NCBI RefSeq assembly: GCF_963665675.1
Contig: NZ_OY762426.1
Location: 2,356,001 to 2,420,000 of the forward strand
DNA: 64,000 bases
Source: an uncultured Methanolobus sp.
GTDB lineage: Archaea > Halobacteriota > Methanosarcinia > Methanosarcinales > Methanosarcinaceae
Direction of reading: 5' to 3'
Shown here: positions 54,578 through 63,461 of the stretch, piece by piece
How the letters are laid out: each line of letters starts with the position of its first letter
Position numbering within the stretch: the first letter of the stretch is position 1
Made by a program: the position numbers and the translations under genes
The notes under the pieces: generated by a model
The model's database searches: none
Told to the model about the DNA's origin: nothing
Seen by the model: the letters and a program-made list of their open reading frames with translations, nothing else

Positions 54578-55924
54578 TTATTCTTCATCTATGTAGAGCT
54601 CTTCTCCATTCCTCAGAAGGTGAAGAGTGTCACCGAGCACGTATCCGGCATCTTCTGCCATCTGGATGTACTCGCTGTGCATCTGTATTGTTCCATGTGC
54701 AGGGACTACATGTTCCGGATTGAGCATCCTGAGAAGTTCCCAGTGGTCCTCGCGGTATGCATGTCCTGAAACATGGACATTATCGTAAATCCTGGCTCCA
54801 CGCATCTTCAACTTTGTCTCAAGAGCATAGCGGTTTGCCTGTGTCATTGGATTTGGGATTATATTTGCAGAGAATATTATACGGTCTCCTTTGTCTATCT
54901 TAAAAGGTGTTTCGCCTGTTGCAATCCTTCCAAGCACAGCACCTGGTTCACCCTGGTGACCTGTGACAACCGGGAGGTATTTGTCTTTACCTTTTTCCAT
55001 GATCTTTGCCAGAGCTTTGTCGATCTCTCTGCGATTTCCGTATATTTCCACGGTTTCTGGAAGTTCAATGTACCCCATCTGGTGAGCGGTTGCAATGTAC
55101 CTTTCCATGGAACGTCCCATAAGTACAGGAATTCTTCCCATTTCTTCAGCGAATTTGACAATGGAATTTACACGGGCAACATGTGATGCAAAAGTTGTTA
55201 CGATCATCCCTACATCAGATTCTTCAGTCTCGATCAGAACATCTCTTAACATGGAATGTGCAATCATTTCAGAAGGTGCTTTGCCATTGCGTCCTGCATT
55301 TGTACTCTCTGTGATAAGTGCAATAACTCCTTCCTCTCCAAGCTCCTTTAGTCTGTTAAAGTCAGGAGCTTCACCAAGCGTTGGGGTCCTGTCAAGCTTG
55401 AAGTCACATGCATAGACAAGTGATCCGCTTACAGTGTGAATAACAAGGAAGATTGTGTCTATTATACTGTGCTGGGTGTTTACAAATTCAATGGAAATGT
55501 CCTTTGTAATTTCCAGTGAGTTGCCTGCCTCCAGAGATACAATATTGTTCTTTACTCCGAATTTCCTCTCAGATTCGATCTGATGCTTTATGAGGGTTGT
55601 TGTGTATGGGGTTCCGATTATTGGCGCAGTATATCTGTGTGCCAGTTTTGGGATTGCACCAATGTGGTCAAGGTGGCCGTGTGTACAGACTATTGCACGT
55701 ACATTGCCGTTAACCTCTTTCATAATGGTATCATCTGGAATTGCTCCCATCTCGATAAGCTCGAGTGAATGCATTTTATCTGTTTCAACGTCTTCGTGTA
55801 TCTGGACTCTGTCCAGGCGAAGACCCATATCAACGATAATAATGTCATCGTCTATCCTGATGGCAGTCATGTTACGACCCATTTCGTTATAACCGCCGAC
55901 TGCAATAATTCCTATTTCTGTCAT
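54578..55924 (-). CDS. rnj: RNase J (archaeal)
   Basis: Metallo-beta-lactamase/beta-CASP ribonuclease with 5'-3' exonuclease activity in RNA decay. The 448-residue protein has CTHGHLDHIGAIPKLAHR (motif 2), LVYACDFKLDRTPTLGEAPD, ITESTNAGRNGKAPSEMIAH, and beta-CASP motifs PVVTGHQGEPGAVLGRIATG, SANIIPNPMTQANRY and VSGHAYREDHWELLRMLNP, followed by VVPAHGTIQMHSEY. This sequence layout is the RNase J group, different from the aCPSF2-like protein at 10 kb. It sits inside the mevalonate/isoprenoid cluster between fni and idsA, as in other archaea. Confidence 0.92.
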   Translation of the reverse strand: MTEIGIIAVGGYNEMGRNMTAIRIDDDIIIVDMGLRLDRVQIHEDVETDKMHSLELIEMGAIPDDTIMKEVNGNVRAIVCTHGHLDHIGAIPKLAHRYTAPIIGTPYTTTLIKHQIESERKFGVKNNIVSLEAGNSLEITKDISIEFVNTQHSIIDTIFLVIHTVSGSLVYACDFKLDRTPTLGEAPDFNRLKELGEEGVIALITESTNAGRNGKAPSEMIAHSMLRDVLIETEESDVGMIVTTFASHVARVNSIVKFAEEMGRIPVLMGRSMERYIATAHQMGYIELPETVEIYGNRREIDKALAKIMEKGKDKYLPVVTGHQGEPGAVLGRIATGETPFKIDKGDRIIFSANIIPNPMTQANRYALETKLKMRGARIYDNVHVSGHAYREDHWELLRMLNPEHVVPAHGTIQMHSEYIQMAEDAGYVLGDTLHLLRNGEELYIDEE

Positions 55925-55985
55925 ATGTATTAATCTCCTATTATTAAAATAGTTTTATTTATATATTCCCTTTAATTGATAAATG

Positions 55986-57089
55986 TTAAACTGTCTGGAA
56001 ATCTTTGTTCTTTGATCGAAGTGCGAAGTCTTTGACATTAAAACCCCGCAGTTCCAGATATTCCCGTGTCCAGCCACTGATGACTGTTGGTGCAAGGTGC
56101 AGGTCCTTAAGATCTCTGCATCCGCAAAGGAACATCGCTACTTCCATTTCTTTTAGCATATGTTCTATGCTTTTTACAACTGCATCCTTCCCTTTAAGTG
56201 CCGGTTCAACAAAAGGAAGGGCTGCGCTTGCAACTGAAGCCCCAAGAGCAACTGATTTTGCCATATCAAGTCCTGTTCTCAATCCCCCGGTGGCAATTAC
56301 CGGAAGTGATACACTGCATTCAACTATGCTGGGTACAGTGGGTATTCCAAAGTCCCAGAATAATTCTCCAAGTATTTCGGACTCGGTATCATTTCTTTCT
56401 CTGGCACGGTAAACCTCTACTCCTGACCAGCTTGTACCTCCGACACCGCCTACATCAATGGCAGCAACTCCTGCTTCTTTAAGAGTAAACGCATCCTCGT
56501 GTGATATGCCTGCACCGGTTTCTTTGATAATAACCGGCACTGCCAGTGAACAAATGTCCTTAATAACTTCAAGAGCACCTGATGCGTCCCTGTCTCCTTC
56601 CGGCTGAATTGCTTCCTGGAGGAAGTTCAGGTGAACTGCAATGGCATCCGCATCTATCATTTCTATTACTTTTTCCACACCTTCTACGCCGTATTCCCTT
56701 ATCTGGGCCGCACCGATGTTTCCATAAACAAAGGCATTGGGTGCTTTATCCCTCACAACACGGAATGATTCTTCCTGGGCTGGATCTTCAATAGCAGCAC
56801 GCTGGCTTCCAACACCAATTCCCAGTCCAAGTTCTTCTACAGCTTCAGCAAGTGCTGCATTGACTTCAGTAGTTTCAGGATGTCCTCCTGTAATGGAGGC
56901 TATCATGAAAGGTGCATTCATTTCCTTTTCCAGAAAACGGACTGAGGTATCGATCTCATCCATGTTCATCTCAGGCAATGCCCTGTGAATGAGCATTACA
57001 TCATTAAACCCTGCTCCTGTTTTCCTTGATTCTACCGGGCTTTCAGCACATAGCTCTAGATGTTCGATCTTTCTTCTGGAAGTGCTCAT
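55986..57089 (-). CDS. fni: Isopentenyl-diphosphate delta-isomerase type 2
   Basis: FMN- and NADPH-dependent isomerase that interconverts IPP and DMAPP. An upstream frame extension exists, but the ATG at 57087-57089 gives the usual start MSTSRRKIEHLELCAES, about 367 residues. Conserved parts: TGAGFNDVMLIHRALPE, MIASITGGHPETTEVNAALA, GLGIGVGSQRAAIEDP, VHLNFLQEAIQPEGDRD, VIIKETGAGISHEDAFTLKE and VIATGGLRTGLDMAKSVALG, which are FMN and substrate sites of this family. It is between ipk and rnj in the isoprenoid cluster, 25 bases after ipk. Confidence 0.95.
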   Translation of the reverse strand: MSTSRRKIEHLELCAESPVESRKTGAGFNDVMLIHRALPEMNMDEIDTSVRFLEKEMNAPFMIASITGGHPETTEVNAALAEAVEELGLGIGVGSQRAAIEDPAQEESFRVVRDKAPNAFVYGNIGAAQIREYGVEGVEKVIEMIDADAIAVHLNFLQEAIQPEGDRDASGALEVIKDICSLAVPVIIKETGAGISHEDAFTLKEAGVAAIDVGGVGGTSWSGVEVYRARERNDTESEILGELFWDFGIPTVPSIVECSVSLPVIATGGLRTGLDMAKSVALGASVASAALPFVEPALKGKDAVVKSIEHMLKEMEVAMFLCGCRDLKDLHLAPTVISGWTREYLELRGFNVKDFALRSKNKDFQTV

Positions 57090-57114
57090 AGTTAATACCT
57101 TTAAAATGTCATTG

Positions 57115-57891
57115 TTAGTTTGTCCTGGTGCCAACCGCAGTACCGATATTCTTGCCACTCAGGAAATCAGATATATTTCCTGTATTGCCTGCATTAAATA
57201 TATAAGAAGTGCTGTTTGACTGCTCACTTAGTTCCAAAAGCTCAAGTACTTTTCCCAGCATACCACCGGTAACATCCGTGTTAGCAGAACCACCAAGGTA
57301 GGCCTTTATTTCCTCGAAATTAGCATTGTTGATGACAGGTATAACTTCTCCTTTATCATCCAGCACACCTTCTTCTGCACTTCCGATCCCTATTCTTGAA
57401 GCTTTCATCTGTATTGCAAGATATGGGACTATCTGGTCACCTGAAAGGACTGATGTTCCAAGTTCACTGTCCATTACCATGTCACCATGCAGGACAGGTA
57501 CAAATCCGTTTGCAAGCATTTCTTTGATCTGCTCAAGGAACATGCTCTTTATGCGACTGTTATTTGAAACTGTGCATGCCATTGGGTGTAAAGGCAATGC
57601 ATTAACTCCGGCAGAGTTCAGGGCTTCAACAACCATTGTGTTGAGCTTCCTTACGGACATATGCGTTATAATAGAACCTTCATGGTCAAATTTACCGGTA
57701 AGTCCGAAACGCTTGACCTGTGGATGTCCGAATGACCCTGCTCCATGTACTATTATGAGTTTTCCTTCAAACCCTGCGATCTCAGATGCTATTCTTTTAA
57801 TCTCATTCATTCTTGCAGCACCATCATCAGCACTTTTATCAGTGATGACACTGCCTCCAATCTTCAGAATGGTGATGTTATTGTTATCCAT
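57115..57891 (-). CDS. ipk: Isopentenyl phosphate kinase
   Basis: Phosphorylates isopentenyl phosphate to IPP in the archaeal alternative mevalonate route. The ATG at 57889-57891 gives MDNNNITILKIGGSVITDKS, the expected amino-acid-kinase start; the frame extension upstream overlaps mvk and is rejected. The catalytic His region is IIVHGAGSFGHPQVKRFG; further nucleotide and substrate residues are in VPVLHGDMVMDSELGTSVLS, the LAIQMKASRIG region and NTDVTGGMLGKVLELLEL. About 258 residues, normal for the family. Its ATG overlaps the mvk stop by eight bases (57884-57891), so the two are coupled. Confidence 0.94.
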   Translation of the reverse strand: MDNNNITILKIGGSVITDKSADDGAARMNEIKRIASEIAGFEGKLIIVHGAGSFGHPQVKRFGLTGKFDHEGSIITHMSVRKLNTMVVEALNSAGVNALPLHPMACTVSNNSRIKSMFLEQIKEMLANGFVPVLHGDMVMDSELGTSVLSGDQIVPYLAIQMKASRIGIGSAEEGVLDDKGEVIPVINNANFEEIKAYLGGSANTDVTGGMLGKVLELLELSEQSNSTSYIFNAGNTGNISDFLSGKNIGTAVGTRTN

Positions 57892-58801
57892 GCAATGACT
57901 CCAATCGCACGCCTTCTGCTGTATTCTTTGTAATAATGGCTTCTCCGTCAGCATTCTCTATTGCTTTTGCAATGTCTTCTGCATTATCTTCCCGGGCAAG
58001 TGCAACCATACATCCTCCGCCACCTGCGCCTGTGATTTTTGCGCTTATGGCGCCACTGTTGCGGGCGGCATATACAAGGGATGAAAGTTCTGCACTACCG
58101 GCTCCAATGGAGTCAAGAAGTCCCTGGTTTATATTCATTAGTTTCCCAAGGGTTTCATAGTCACCCTGTGCAACCAGCTTTTCCGCCAATATTGACATTT
58201 GTCCTATATTGGAGAGTATGGGTTCTACAATAGATGGGAATTCACTTTTCAGTTTAGCAACATTGCCTACCAGTTCTTTTGTAGAAGAGAATTTGTGTGT
58301 GTTACCGATTACAATTGGACAATCGATCAGGTCCAGTTTCTTTTTCAGGGGAATCATCACAACACCACCCATGGTGCTGACGTATGTATCTGTGGGACTT
58401 GCATTGCCCTGGACCATTTTTTCGATTTCGTGTGCGGTCTTTGCTACGTCTTCCAGAGAAAGTCCGCAATCAAAAAGTAGGTTTAATGCCAGGATACTTG
58501 CAACTGTAACTGCTGCTGATGATCCAAGTCCTGAACCTATTGGTAGCTCGGATTCTATAATGATCCTTACTCCCTGTATGTCTGCAAATTGGCGCATCTT
58601 TTCAATTACATAAGATACATAAGGGTGGATTTTATGATTAAGTCCGGTACGTCCCAGAGCAGATTCAATGATTATTTCATTGGATTTCTCCACACTCACC
58701 TTTGTGCGAAGTTCGACTGCACAGCATATGGCGTTTTCTCCATATACAACTGCGTGTTCACCAAAAAGGTAAACTTTTCCGGGTGCGGAGCAAGTGACCA
58801 T
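57884..58801 (-). CDS. mvk: Mevalonate kinase
   Basis: GHMP-family kinase making mevalonate 5-phosphate, the first committed phosphorylation of the archaeal mevalonate pathway. The 305-residue protein shows motif 1 GKVYLFGEHAVVYGENAIC, the ATP-binding loop PIGSGLGSSAAVTVASILA, the substrate/nucleotide region VQGNASPTDTYVSTMGG and motif 3 AKITGAGGGGCMVALAR. It is the first of the mvk-ipk-fni-rnj-idsA run. The memo gene precedes it by 66 bases on the same strand. The overlap with ipk suggests translational coupling. Confidence 0.95.
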   Translation of the reverse strand: MVTCSAPGKVYLFGEHAVVYGENAICCAVELRTKVSVEKSNEIIIESALGRTGLNHKIHPYVSYVIEKMRQFADIQGVRIIIESELPIGSGLGSSAAVTVASILALNLLFDCGLSLEDVAKTAHEIEKMVQGNASPTDTYVSTMGGVVMIPLKKKLDLIDCPIVIGNTHKFSSTKELVGNVAKLKSEFPSIVEPILSNIGQMSILAEKLVAQGDYETLGKLMNINQGLLDSIGAGSAELSSLVYAARNSGAISAKITGAGGGGCMVALAREDNAEDIAKAIENADGEAIITKNTAEGVRLESLHG

Positions 58802-58867
58802 AGTTTTCCTGATCCTTTATTGTATTATGATCAATCTTAAGAATACTGGTCTTTATGACCGTTATCG

Positions 58868-59665
58868 TTATTCGATAGTAATTGCCGCATATCCGACCAC
58901 TTCTGAGATATCACCGCTAACATCACCACTGGTTGCATATTTGATCAGTGACGCTTTGCTTGCTCCTAATTCTTTTGAAGCTGTAAGCATGGCCGCTATA
59001 GGGCCGAATCCACATGCAGAAATGTTTCTTTCTTCCCTGCGTCTGTAAAATTCAGGAATATCCATTTCCAGTATGGCTTCTATCAGATAGCTATCCTGTT
59101 CCTTTGCAATAGAATCTGGCTGGTAATGTGTAAAGTCACTGGATGCGATGAAAACCACTTTTTTTCCTGTGGCCTTTACTGCGCGAACGACTTCGTTTCC
59201 TACTTCTATGGCTGTTTCTTCATCCTGAAGACCCATGCATATTGGAAGTATTGAAAAGTCGCTACCAAAGCGATGCTGCAAAAACGGGACCTGCACTTCT
59301 ATGGAATGCTCAAAATGATGCGCAAGCTCATCAAAGTCTATGATGGATCCGGCAAGCTGCTTTCCGATTTCCCTGTCTGTCTCTACAACACCAAACGGAG
59401 TTGTCCAGCTATCCTGGGAAAGAGCTACAGCAGAACCATAACCTGTGTGGTTAGGACCGAACAGGACGTATGTGTCTGCTTTAGGGAGCCGGGCGTATAC
59501 ATGTGCTGCCACCTCTCCGGAATATACGTATCCTGCATGGGGTACAATAGCACCAAGGACGGGCTCTTCTGAAATAGCCACATCCTTAAAGCACCTGCTT
59601 AGTTCTTTTTTAAGACTTTTAGGATTTTGCGGGTAAAATTGACCGGCAACTGTTGTTTGTCTCAT
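58868..59665 (-). CDS. MEMO family protein (AmmeMemoRadiSam system protein B)
   Basis: Member of the MEMO family, related to class III extradiol dioxygenases. From the ATG at 59663-59665 (GGGTGATC site ahead) the protein is about 265 residues and begins MRQTTVAGQFYPQNPKSLKK. Candidate metal ligands: VPHAGYVYSGEVAAH, LFGPNHTGYG, HHFEHSIEVQVPFLQ and ASSDFTHYQP, the conserved His residues of the family. The bacterial and archaeal role is unsettled; it is linked to AMMECR1 and radical-SAM proteins in other genomes. It sits between rps2 and mvk, its usual archaeal position. Confidence 0.92.
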   Translation of the reverse strand: MRQTTVAGQFYPQNPKSLKKELSRCFKDVAISEEPVLGAIVPHAGYVYSGEVAAHVYARLPKADTYVLFGPNHTGYGSAVALSQDSWTTPFGVVETDREIGKQLAGSIIDFDELAHHFEHSIEVQVPFLQHRFGSDFSILPICMGLQDEETAIEVGNEVVRAVKATGKKVVFIASSDFTHYQPDSIAKEQDSYLIEAILEMDIPEFYRRREERNISACGFGPIAAMLTASKELGASKASLIKYATSGDVSGDISEVVGYAAITIE

Positions 59666-59736
59666 ACTACTGATCACCCTGTATTATTCTATAAGGGTTC
59701 TTGATTATATGTAGTATGCTTTAACAAGTTGTCAGC

Positions 59737-60393
59737 TCAGACTCCTGCTTCAAAGTCTTCAAGTTCGTAAGTGAACATTGAATCGTTTGACTTTGCGATC
59801 TCTCTTGCCAGCAGCCAGTATACAAGGGAAAGTGCCTTTCTACCTTTGTTGTTGGTTGGGATTACAAGGTCAACGTTTGATGTCATGTTGTTAGTGTCAC
59901 AGAGTGCAACAACAGGTACACCGACATTTACGGATTCCTTGATGACCTGTGCATCACCAGTTGGATCGGTTACAATTACCACATCAGGCTCGAAGAAACT
60001 TTCAATCTTAGGGTTTGTGAGAATTCCAGGTATGAATCTTCCGACCATCGACTTTGCACCGATTGCCTTTGCGAACATCTTTGCAGGGAATTGACCATAC
60101 TGTCTTGCGGAAACCACAAGTATTCTCCGTGGGTCGTAGTTTGCAAGGAATGCTGCAGCGAGCTTAATCCTTTCATCGGTTGCCTGGATGTCAAGTACGT
60201 AAAGACCGTCTGTTCTGACACGGTACACGAATTTCATCATGTTCTCGGTCTTCTGCTGGGTACCTATGTGTACACCTGCTGCAAGGTACTCGTCAATAGG
60301 TACAAGAGATGTTGTTTTTGCTTCTTCCCCTACCTCGGTTGTTGTTTCTTCGGTAGTAACTTCATTAGTTGTAGTTTCTTCAATTGAATCCAT
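59737..60393 (-). CDS. rps2: 30S ribosomal protein S2
   Basis: Small-subunit ribosomal protein of 218 residues. The conserved body begins at [20 protein letters not shown] and includes [51 protein letters not shown] and the C-terminal [20 protein letters not shown] and REIAKSN. The first 30 residues ([20 protein letters not shown]) are a Thr/Glu-rich extension that is not part of the conserved domain. An AAGGTGA site precedes the ATG. It follows rpoK by 20 bases. Confidence 0.96.
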   Translation of the reverse strand: MDSIEETTTNEVTTEETTTEVGEEAKTTSLVPIDEYLAAGVHIGTQQKTENMMKFVYRVRTDGLYVLDIQATDERIKLAAAFLANYDPRRILVVSARQYGQFPAKMFAKAIGAKSMVGRFIPGILTNPKIESFFEPDVVIVTDPTGDAQVIKESVNVGVPVVALCDTNNMTSNVDLVIPTNNKGRKALSLVYWLLAREIAKSNDSMFTYELEDFEAGV

Positions 60394-60413
60394 AAAATCA
60401 CCTTAAATAATTA

Positions 60414-60587
60414 TCAGTCTCTTTTAACAGTAATTGGGATAACCCTAAGTTCAAATTCTTTCTTAGCAAGGAATAATGAGTTCATGCTTGGATCATCGAT
60501 GAGCACCGGGGCTCCCATAGAAATCTGAAGTGCTCGCGCACCAACGATTCTTGCCTTTTCATATCTGGTGTAGTTTTCAGTAGTCAA
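60414..60587 (-). CDS. rpoK: DNA-directed RNA polymerase subunit K (Rpb6/omega homologue)
   Basis: A 57-residue protein read on the minus strand from a TTG codon at 60585-60587, with an AGGTGAT ribosome site ahead. The sequence is characteristic: [20 protein letters not shown], then [20 protein letters not shown] and a terminal [10 protein letters not shown]. Length and motifs match archaeal RpoK, which stabilises the polymerase core. It lies between the tRNA-Pro-like gene and rps2, the expected position in archaeal ribosomal operons. Because of the non-ATG start and small size it is easily missed. Confidence 0.95.
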   Translation of the reverse strand: MTTENYTRYEKARIVGARALQISMGAPVLIDDPSMNSLFLAKKEFELRVIPITVKRD

Positions 60588-60793
60588 TAGATCACCTGAT
60601 CAAAAATGTATATGGAAATATCAACAGCCCATTTATCGATAGCTACTCCTATTGCTTTCAAAAAGTGTTCCTGTATGGATAGCCATTAATGCGGTCAATG
60701 ATAACCCTGATAAATATAATTTTAAATTTATTCGGAATCCCTCCGAATGTGGTCATATTTCTTCTCAATCCAAACCAGAGTGCCTTATGGGTA

Positions 60794-60892
60794 TGGGACC
60801 GCTGAAATTTAAACTCAGGTTCTGGCATGTTTCTCATAGTAGATACATGTGTCCTGAACGCCTAAGGATGGTCCTGACTACCTTACGGCCCA
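60794..60892 (-). tRNA. tRNA-Pro-like gene with insertion in the anticodon region
   Basis: About 99 bases starting right after the rpoN stop. The 5' part GGGCCGTAAGGTAGTCAGGA and 3' part CCTGAGTTTAAATTTCAGCG then GTCCCA resemble archaeal tRNA-Pro. The acceptor pairs TGGGCCG with CGGTCCC except at position 1, discriminator A; the T arm is CTGAG-TTTAAAT-TTCAG, with T in place of the near-universal C56. GGCGT and ATGCC form an anticodon stem around 29 bases, i.e. a loop plus about 22 extra bases, so an intron or decay is implied. The anticodon cannot be fixed. The position, between rpoN and rpoK, is where tRNA genes occur in related archaeal operons. Confidence 0.55.
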
Positions 60893-60893
60893 T

Positions 60894-61082
60894 TTACTGG
60901 TATGGGGCAAGCGTATCTACTAGCTCGACGTGTGAAAGGATCATCCTTCTGCAGCAGTAGCGGACAACCCCAAGGTCATCCAGTACATCAGCCGGGTCTT
61001 CACCTTCAGCAACACGCTGTTTGTATTCTTCCCAAACGTTTGAGACAACTTTTCCACAGCTGAAACATCGAACTGGTAACAT
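60894..61082 (-). CDS. rpoN: DNA-directed RNA polymerase subunit N (Rpb10 homologue)
   Basis: A 62-residue zinc-binding subunit of archaeal RNA polymerase. The sequence begins [20 protein letters not shown], has the family's acidic middle ([14 protein letters not shown]) and the second metal pair in [17 protein letters not shown], the atypical CX2C...CC zinc site of Rpb10. It ends in TLAPYQ, and the tRNA-Pro-like gene starts within two bases of its stop. It follows rps9 by eight bases in the ribosomal operon. Confidence 0.97.
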   Translation of the reverse strand: MLPVRCFSCGKVVSNVWEEYKQRVAEGEDPADVLDDLGVVRYCCRRMILSHVELVDTLAPYQ

Positions 61083-61090
61083 CCTTTCGC

Positions 61091-61495
61091 CTACCTGTAT
61101 GATTTCTGGTATTTGGCACGTGCACCCGGTCCACCAAACTTCTTGGTTTCCTTCTGCCTGAAGTCGTTAACCAGGAGATTACGGTCGTATGCCATGTAAG
61201 TATCTCTGAGAGCTGTGTCGTTGGTCCAGTCTACAATGCCTCTTGCAATTGCAGTTCTTGCGGCATTTGCCTGACCGATGATTCCACCGCCACTTACTGT
61301 AACATCTACATCTACGCTTTCAGCCGCCTCGCCTGCAAGCATTACTGCCTCTGTGATCTTAAGTTTTGCAAACTCCGGGTCGTAAATCTCGAGTGGTTTT
61401 TTGTTAATGCGCACTCTTCCGGTTCCCTTCTTTACAGTTGCGCGTGCAATAGATGTCTTCTTTTTACCTGATGAGGTTATAACTTTAGTAGTCAT
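61091..61495 (-). CDS. rps9: 30S ribosomal protein S9
   Basis: Small-subunit protein of 134 residues with the S9 signature. Key stretches are [40 protein letters not shown] (the conserved GGG..GQ..A loop) and the C-terminal tail [17 protein letters not shown], whose basic end contacts P-site tRNA in ribosomes. A strong AAGGAGGA site lies ahead of the ATG. It is the third gene of the L18e-L13-S9-RpoN run, 17 bases after rpl13. Confidence 0.97.
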   Translation of the reverse strand: MTTKVITSSGKKKTSIARATVKKGTGRVRINKKPLEIYDPEFAKLKITEAVMLAGEAAESVDVDVTVSGGGIIGQANAARTAIARGIVDWTNDTALRDTYMAYDRNLLVNDFRQKETKKFGGPGARAKYQKSYR

Positions 61496-61512
61496 TATGA
61501 TCTTCCTCCTTC

Positions 61513-61932
61513 TTAGAACTTAGCACCGAGTTTCTTACTGAGGTCGCCAAGTTTGAGGTACTTGTTTGAACTAAGGCGGTCCATGTTTGCTTCTTCGATC
61601 TTTACGCATTCCTTGTTTTCCAGTTCCATTGGGATTCCCACATGGACCTTAAGGTTGTTCATTGCTGCTCTTCCTCTTGCACGTTTGTAAGGGAGCATAC
61701 CTCTTACTGTTCTTTTTAGAATGCGGTCTGGTCTCTTTGGGAAATAAGGACCAAATTCAGGCTTTCCTCTTCTCAGGGTCTCATCGTACTCTCTCATTGT
61801 GGTGTACTTTGAACCGGAGATTACTGCCTTCTCAGCATTTACGATATCTACCTTCTCACCGGCAAGCAGTTTTTTTGCAACGGTGCTTGCAAGCCTTCCA
61901 AGAATAAGTCCTTCTGCATCGATAATTGTCAT
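61513..61932 (-). CDS. rpl13: 50S ribosomal protein L13
   Basis: Large-subunit protein. A GTG three codons earlier also opens the frame, but the ATG at 61930-61932 has AGGTGA at proper spacing and gives [17 protein letters not shown], the normal start, 139 residues. Other L13 features are [15 protein letters not shown] [40 protein letters not shown] and [20 protein letters not shown]. It begins nine bases after the rpl18e stop and is followed by rps9. Confidence 0.97.
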   Translation of the reverse strand: MTIIDAEGLILGRLASTVAKKLLAGEKVDIVNAEKAVISGSKYTTMREYDETLRRGKPEFGPYFPKRPDRILKRTVRGMLPYKRARGRAAMNNLKVHVGIPMELENKECVKIEEANMDRLSSNKYLKLGDLSKKLGAKF

Positions 61933-61941
61933 CTTCTTCAC

Positions 61942-62322
61942 CTACTGCAAGATCTTGATACCTGATCCCTTTGGATTTTCTTCCATGATCTGCTCGATGG
62001 TCAGGCATTTGCCGCCAACCTCTGCGATCTTTCCCATTGCCGTTGCACTGAAATTGTATGCTGCAACTGTGACTGCTTTCTCAAGGATTCCTGCTCCAAG
62101 TACTTTTCCTGCAATGATGACAGTTTCTCCATCCTTTGCGTACCTGTTGATCTTACTGAGGTTTACCTGCGCATAGTTCCTGCCAGGTCTTTCCAGCTTC
62201 TCAGCCACATCTCTCCAGATAGCGACTTCGTTCTGGCGTGCCCCTTCCTTCAGTGCTGCGATGAGCACAGGAGTGCGAGGGTTTGTCTTTCTTTGGATTT
62301 TTACGTTTGTAGTCTTGCTCAT
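61942..62322 (-). CDS. rpl18e: 50S ribosomal protein L18e
   Basis: Archaeal/eukaryotic-type large-subunit protein, 126 residues from the chosen ATG at 62320-62322 (GGAGG six bases ahead, giving MSKTTNVKIQRKTNPRTPVL). Conserved parts are EVAIWRDVAEKLERPGRNYA, VNLSKINRYAKDGETVIIAG, KVLGAGILEKAVTVAAYNFS and the C-terminal GSGIKILQ. It heads the L18e-L13-S9-RpoN block. The 130-base region before it (62323-62455) contains a CGCAC-AAA-GTGCG hairpin and probably the operon promoter; no tRNA-Leu is found there. Confidence 0.96.
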   Translation of the reverse strand: MSKTTNVKIQRKTNPRTPVLIAALKEGARQNEVAIWRDVAEKLERPGRNYAQVNLSKINRYAKDGETVIIAGKVLGAGILEKAVTVAAYNFSATAMGKIAEVGGKCLTIEQIMEENPKGSGIKILQ

Positions 62323-62455
62323 AATGTTCCTCCGCAAGAGTTAGTCTCACTCACGCACAAAGTGCGTTCGAACATCCGTTAGGTGTCAGTTAAGTAAGAA
62401 CATAGAGTCTGTAAACTCAGACTGGTGTCTGAATAACATTAATAGTACATAAAGA

Positions 62456-62932
62456 TTATGTGGTTTCTTCCCCGGTCCCTAATACCTTACTATAAACACG
62501 GTCATAGATTGAATCAATTTTGCATCCAAGTTCCCTTGCAACAAGCAGGCCGGCAATTTCAATATCTATAAGGTCATCGAGTTCTTCCTGTTTTTTGTTG
62601 ATCATCACTATAGTGTCTTTGGTATTCTTTCCACAACCGGCAACGATCATAGCAATAATGTCTTCTATTATCGCTCTTTCCTGGAACAGTGAATCAGAAG
62701 GCTTAAATCCATGCGGTATTTCTACCTTTGAAATATCAAATGCCGGGACTAATTCCACACCTTCAAACCTGAGCAACTGCGCCCCTATCGCTTTGTCCCT
62801 TATCCTGGATGCAGCATCAGGTGCCATCCATTTAAGATCAAATGACAGCACAAATTCAAAATCCTTAATCGACAGGGATTTTTTATTATTTCTCTTGTAA
62901 GGGGTTGCTGCAACAAGCATCAGCTCGTCCAT
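62456..62932 (-). CDS. DUF2240 family protein
   Basis: A 158-residue archaeal protein of the DUF2240 type. Its first half reads PYKRNNKKSLSIKDFEFVLS and FDLKWMAPDAASRIRDKAIG, a helical region resembling a winged helix, followed by AFDISKVEIPHGFKPSDSLF, a family hallmark. The second half is helical with an acidic stretch (NKKQEELDDLIDIEIAGLLV). No catalytic motif is visible; a nucleic-acid or regulatory role is only a guess. Its ATG shares one base with the stop of the preceding gene (TGATG), so the two are coupled. Conserved near ribosomal genes in related methanogens. Confidence 0.75.
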   Translation of the reverse strand: MDELMLVAATPYKRNNKKSLSIKDFEFVLSFDLKWMAPDAASRIRDKAIGAQLLRFEGVELVPAFDISKVEIPHGFKPSDSLFQERAIIEDIIAMIVAGCGKNTKDTIVMINKKQEELDDLIDIEIAGLLVARELGCKIDSIYDRVYSKVLGTGEETT

Positions 62933-63414
62933 CAGGAACCTCTGCGAAGTTCATCTATAATAGTGTCGGCAACTCTGCCGCATTCTGTTCTCTTCGGACC
63001 GTCGATGTGGTTGATTTGCAGAACAAGCAGTTCGTGCTCAAGAATAGCCCTGACAAGGTAGATATCTCCTCTGAAAGGTACACGATTATATTTCCCATCG
63101 AGATAACTGTACCTCAGATGTATCCTGAAATCCACTATGCCTTCAGTTTCCAGTGTATCCAGTACATCCTCAACGCTGTCATAGTTAAGCGGTGAAAAAT
63201 CAATTCCGTTGTAGACAATCTCTACGCTTATCTCCCTCTTGGCCTGAATGCGATGTCCTCTTTTTGTCACAGACTCTGTGACGAACATACCAAACTTACC
63301 ATCCATATTCGCCATCACTTTCACAAAATAGGGAAGATCCGAATGGTAGCGGTATTTTTGTTCAAACTCTACAGTCCTGTGCGGAAATCGATGATATATT
63401 CGCTTTCGCATCAT
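62932..63414 (-). CDS. Hypothetical methanogen protein
   Basis: A 160-residue soluble protein, basic at the start (MRKRIYHRFPHRTVEFEQKY). The remainder has the look of an alpha/beta fold with strands FVKVMANMDGKFGMFVTESV, REISVEIVYNGIDF and GDIYLVRAILEHELLVLQIN. I recognise no catalytic motif or family name. It overlaps the DUF2240 gene by one base and lies 47 bases after serA on the same strand, so it is probably part of the same operon. Codon use is like that of the neighbours. Confidence 0.65.
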   Translation of the reverse strand: MMRKRIYHRFPHRTVEFEQKYRYHSDLPYFVKVMANMDGKFGMFVTESVTKRGHRIQAKREISVEIVYNGIDFSPLNYDSVEDVLDTLETEGIVDFRIHLRYSYLDGKYNRVPFRGDIYLVRAILEHELLVLQINHIDGPKRTECGRVADTIIDELRRGS

Positions 63415-63461
63415 TTTAAACTGCTACCATCCTTTTATTTTATATCTTCAGTAATACTGAT

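Noticed and set aside
60652..60960. Plus-strand frame of 102 codons opposite the tRNA-Pro-like gene
   Set aside because: It overlaps the end of rpoN and the tRNA-like gene on the other strand and has no recognisable motif.
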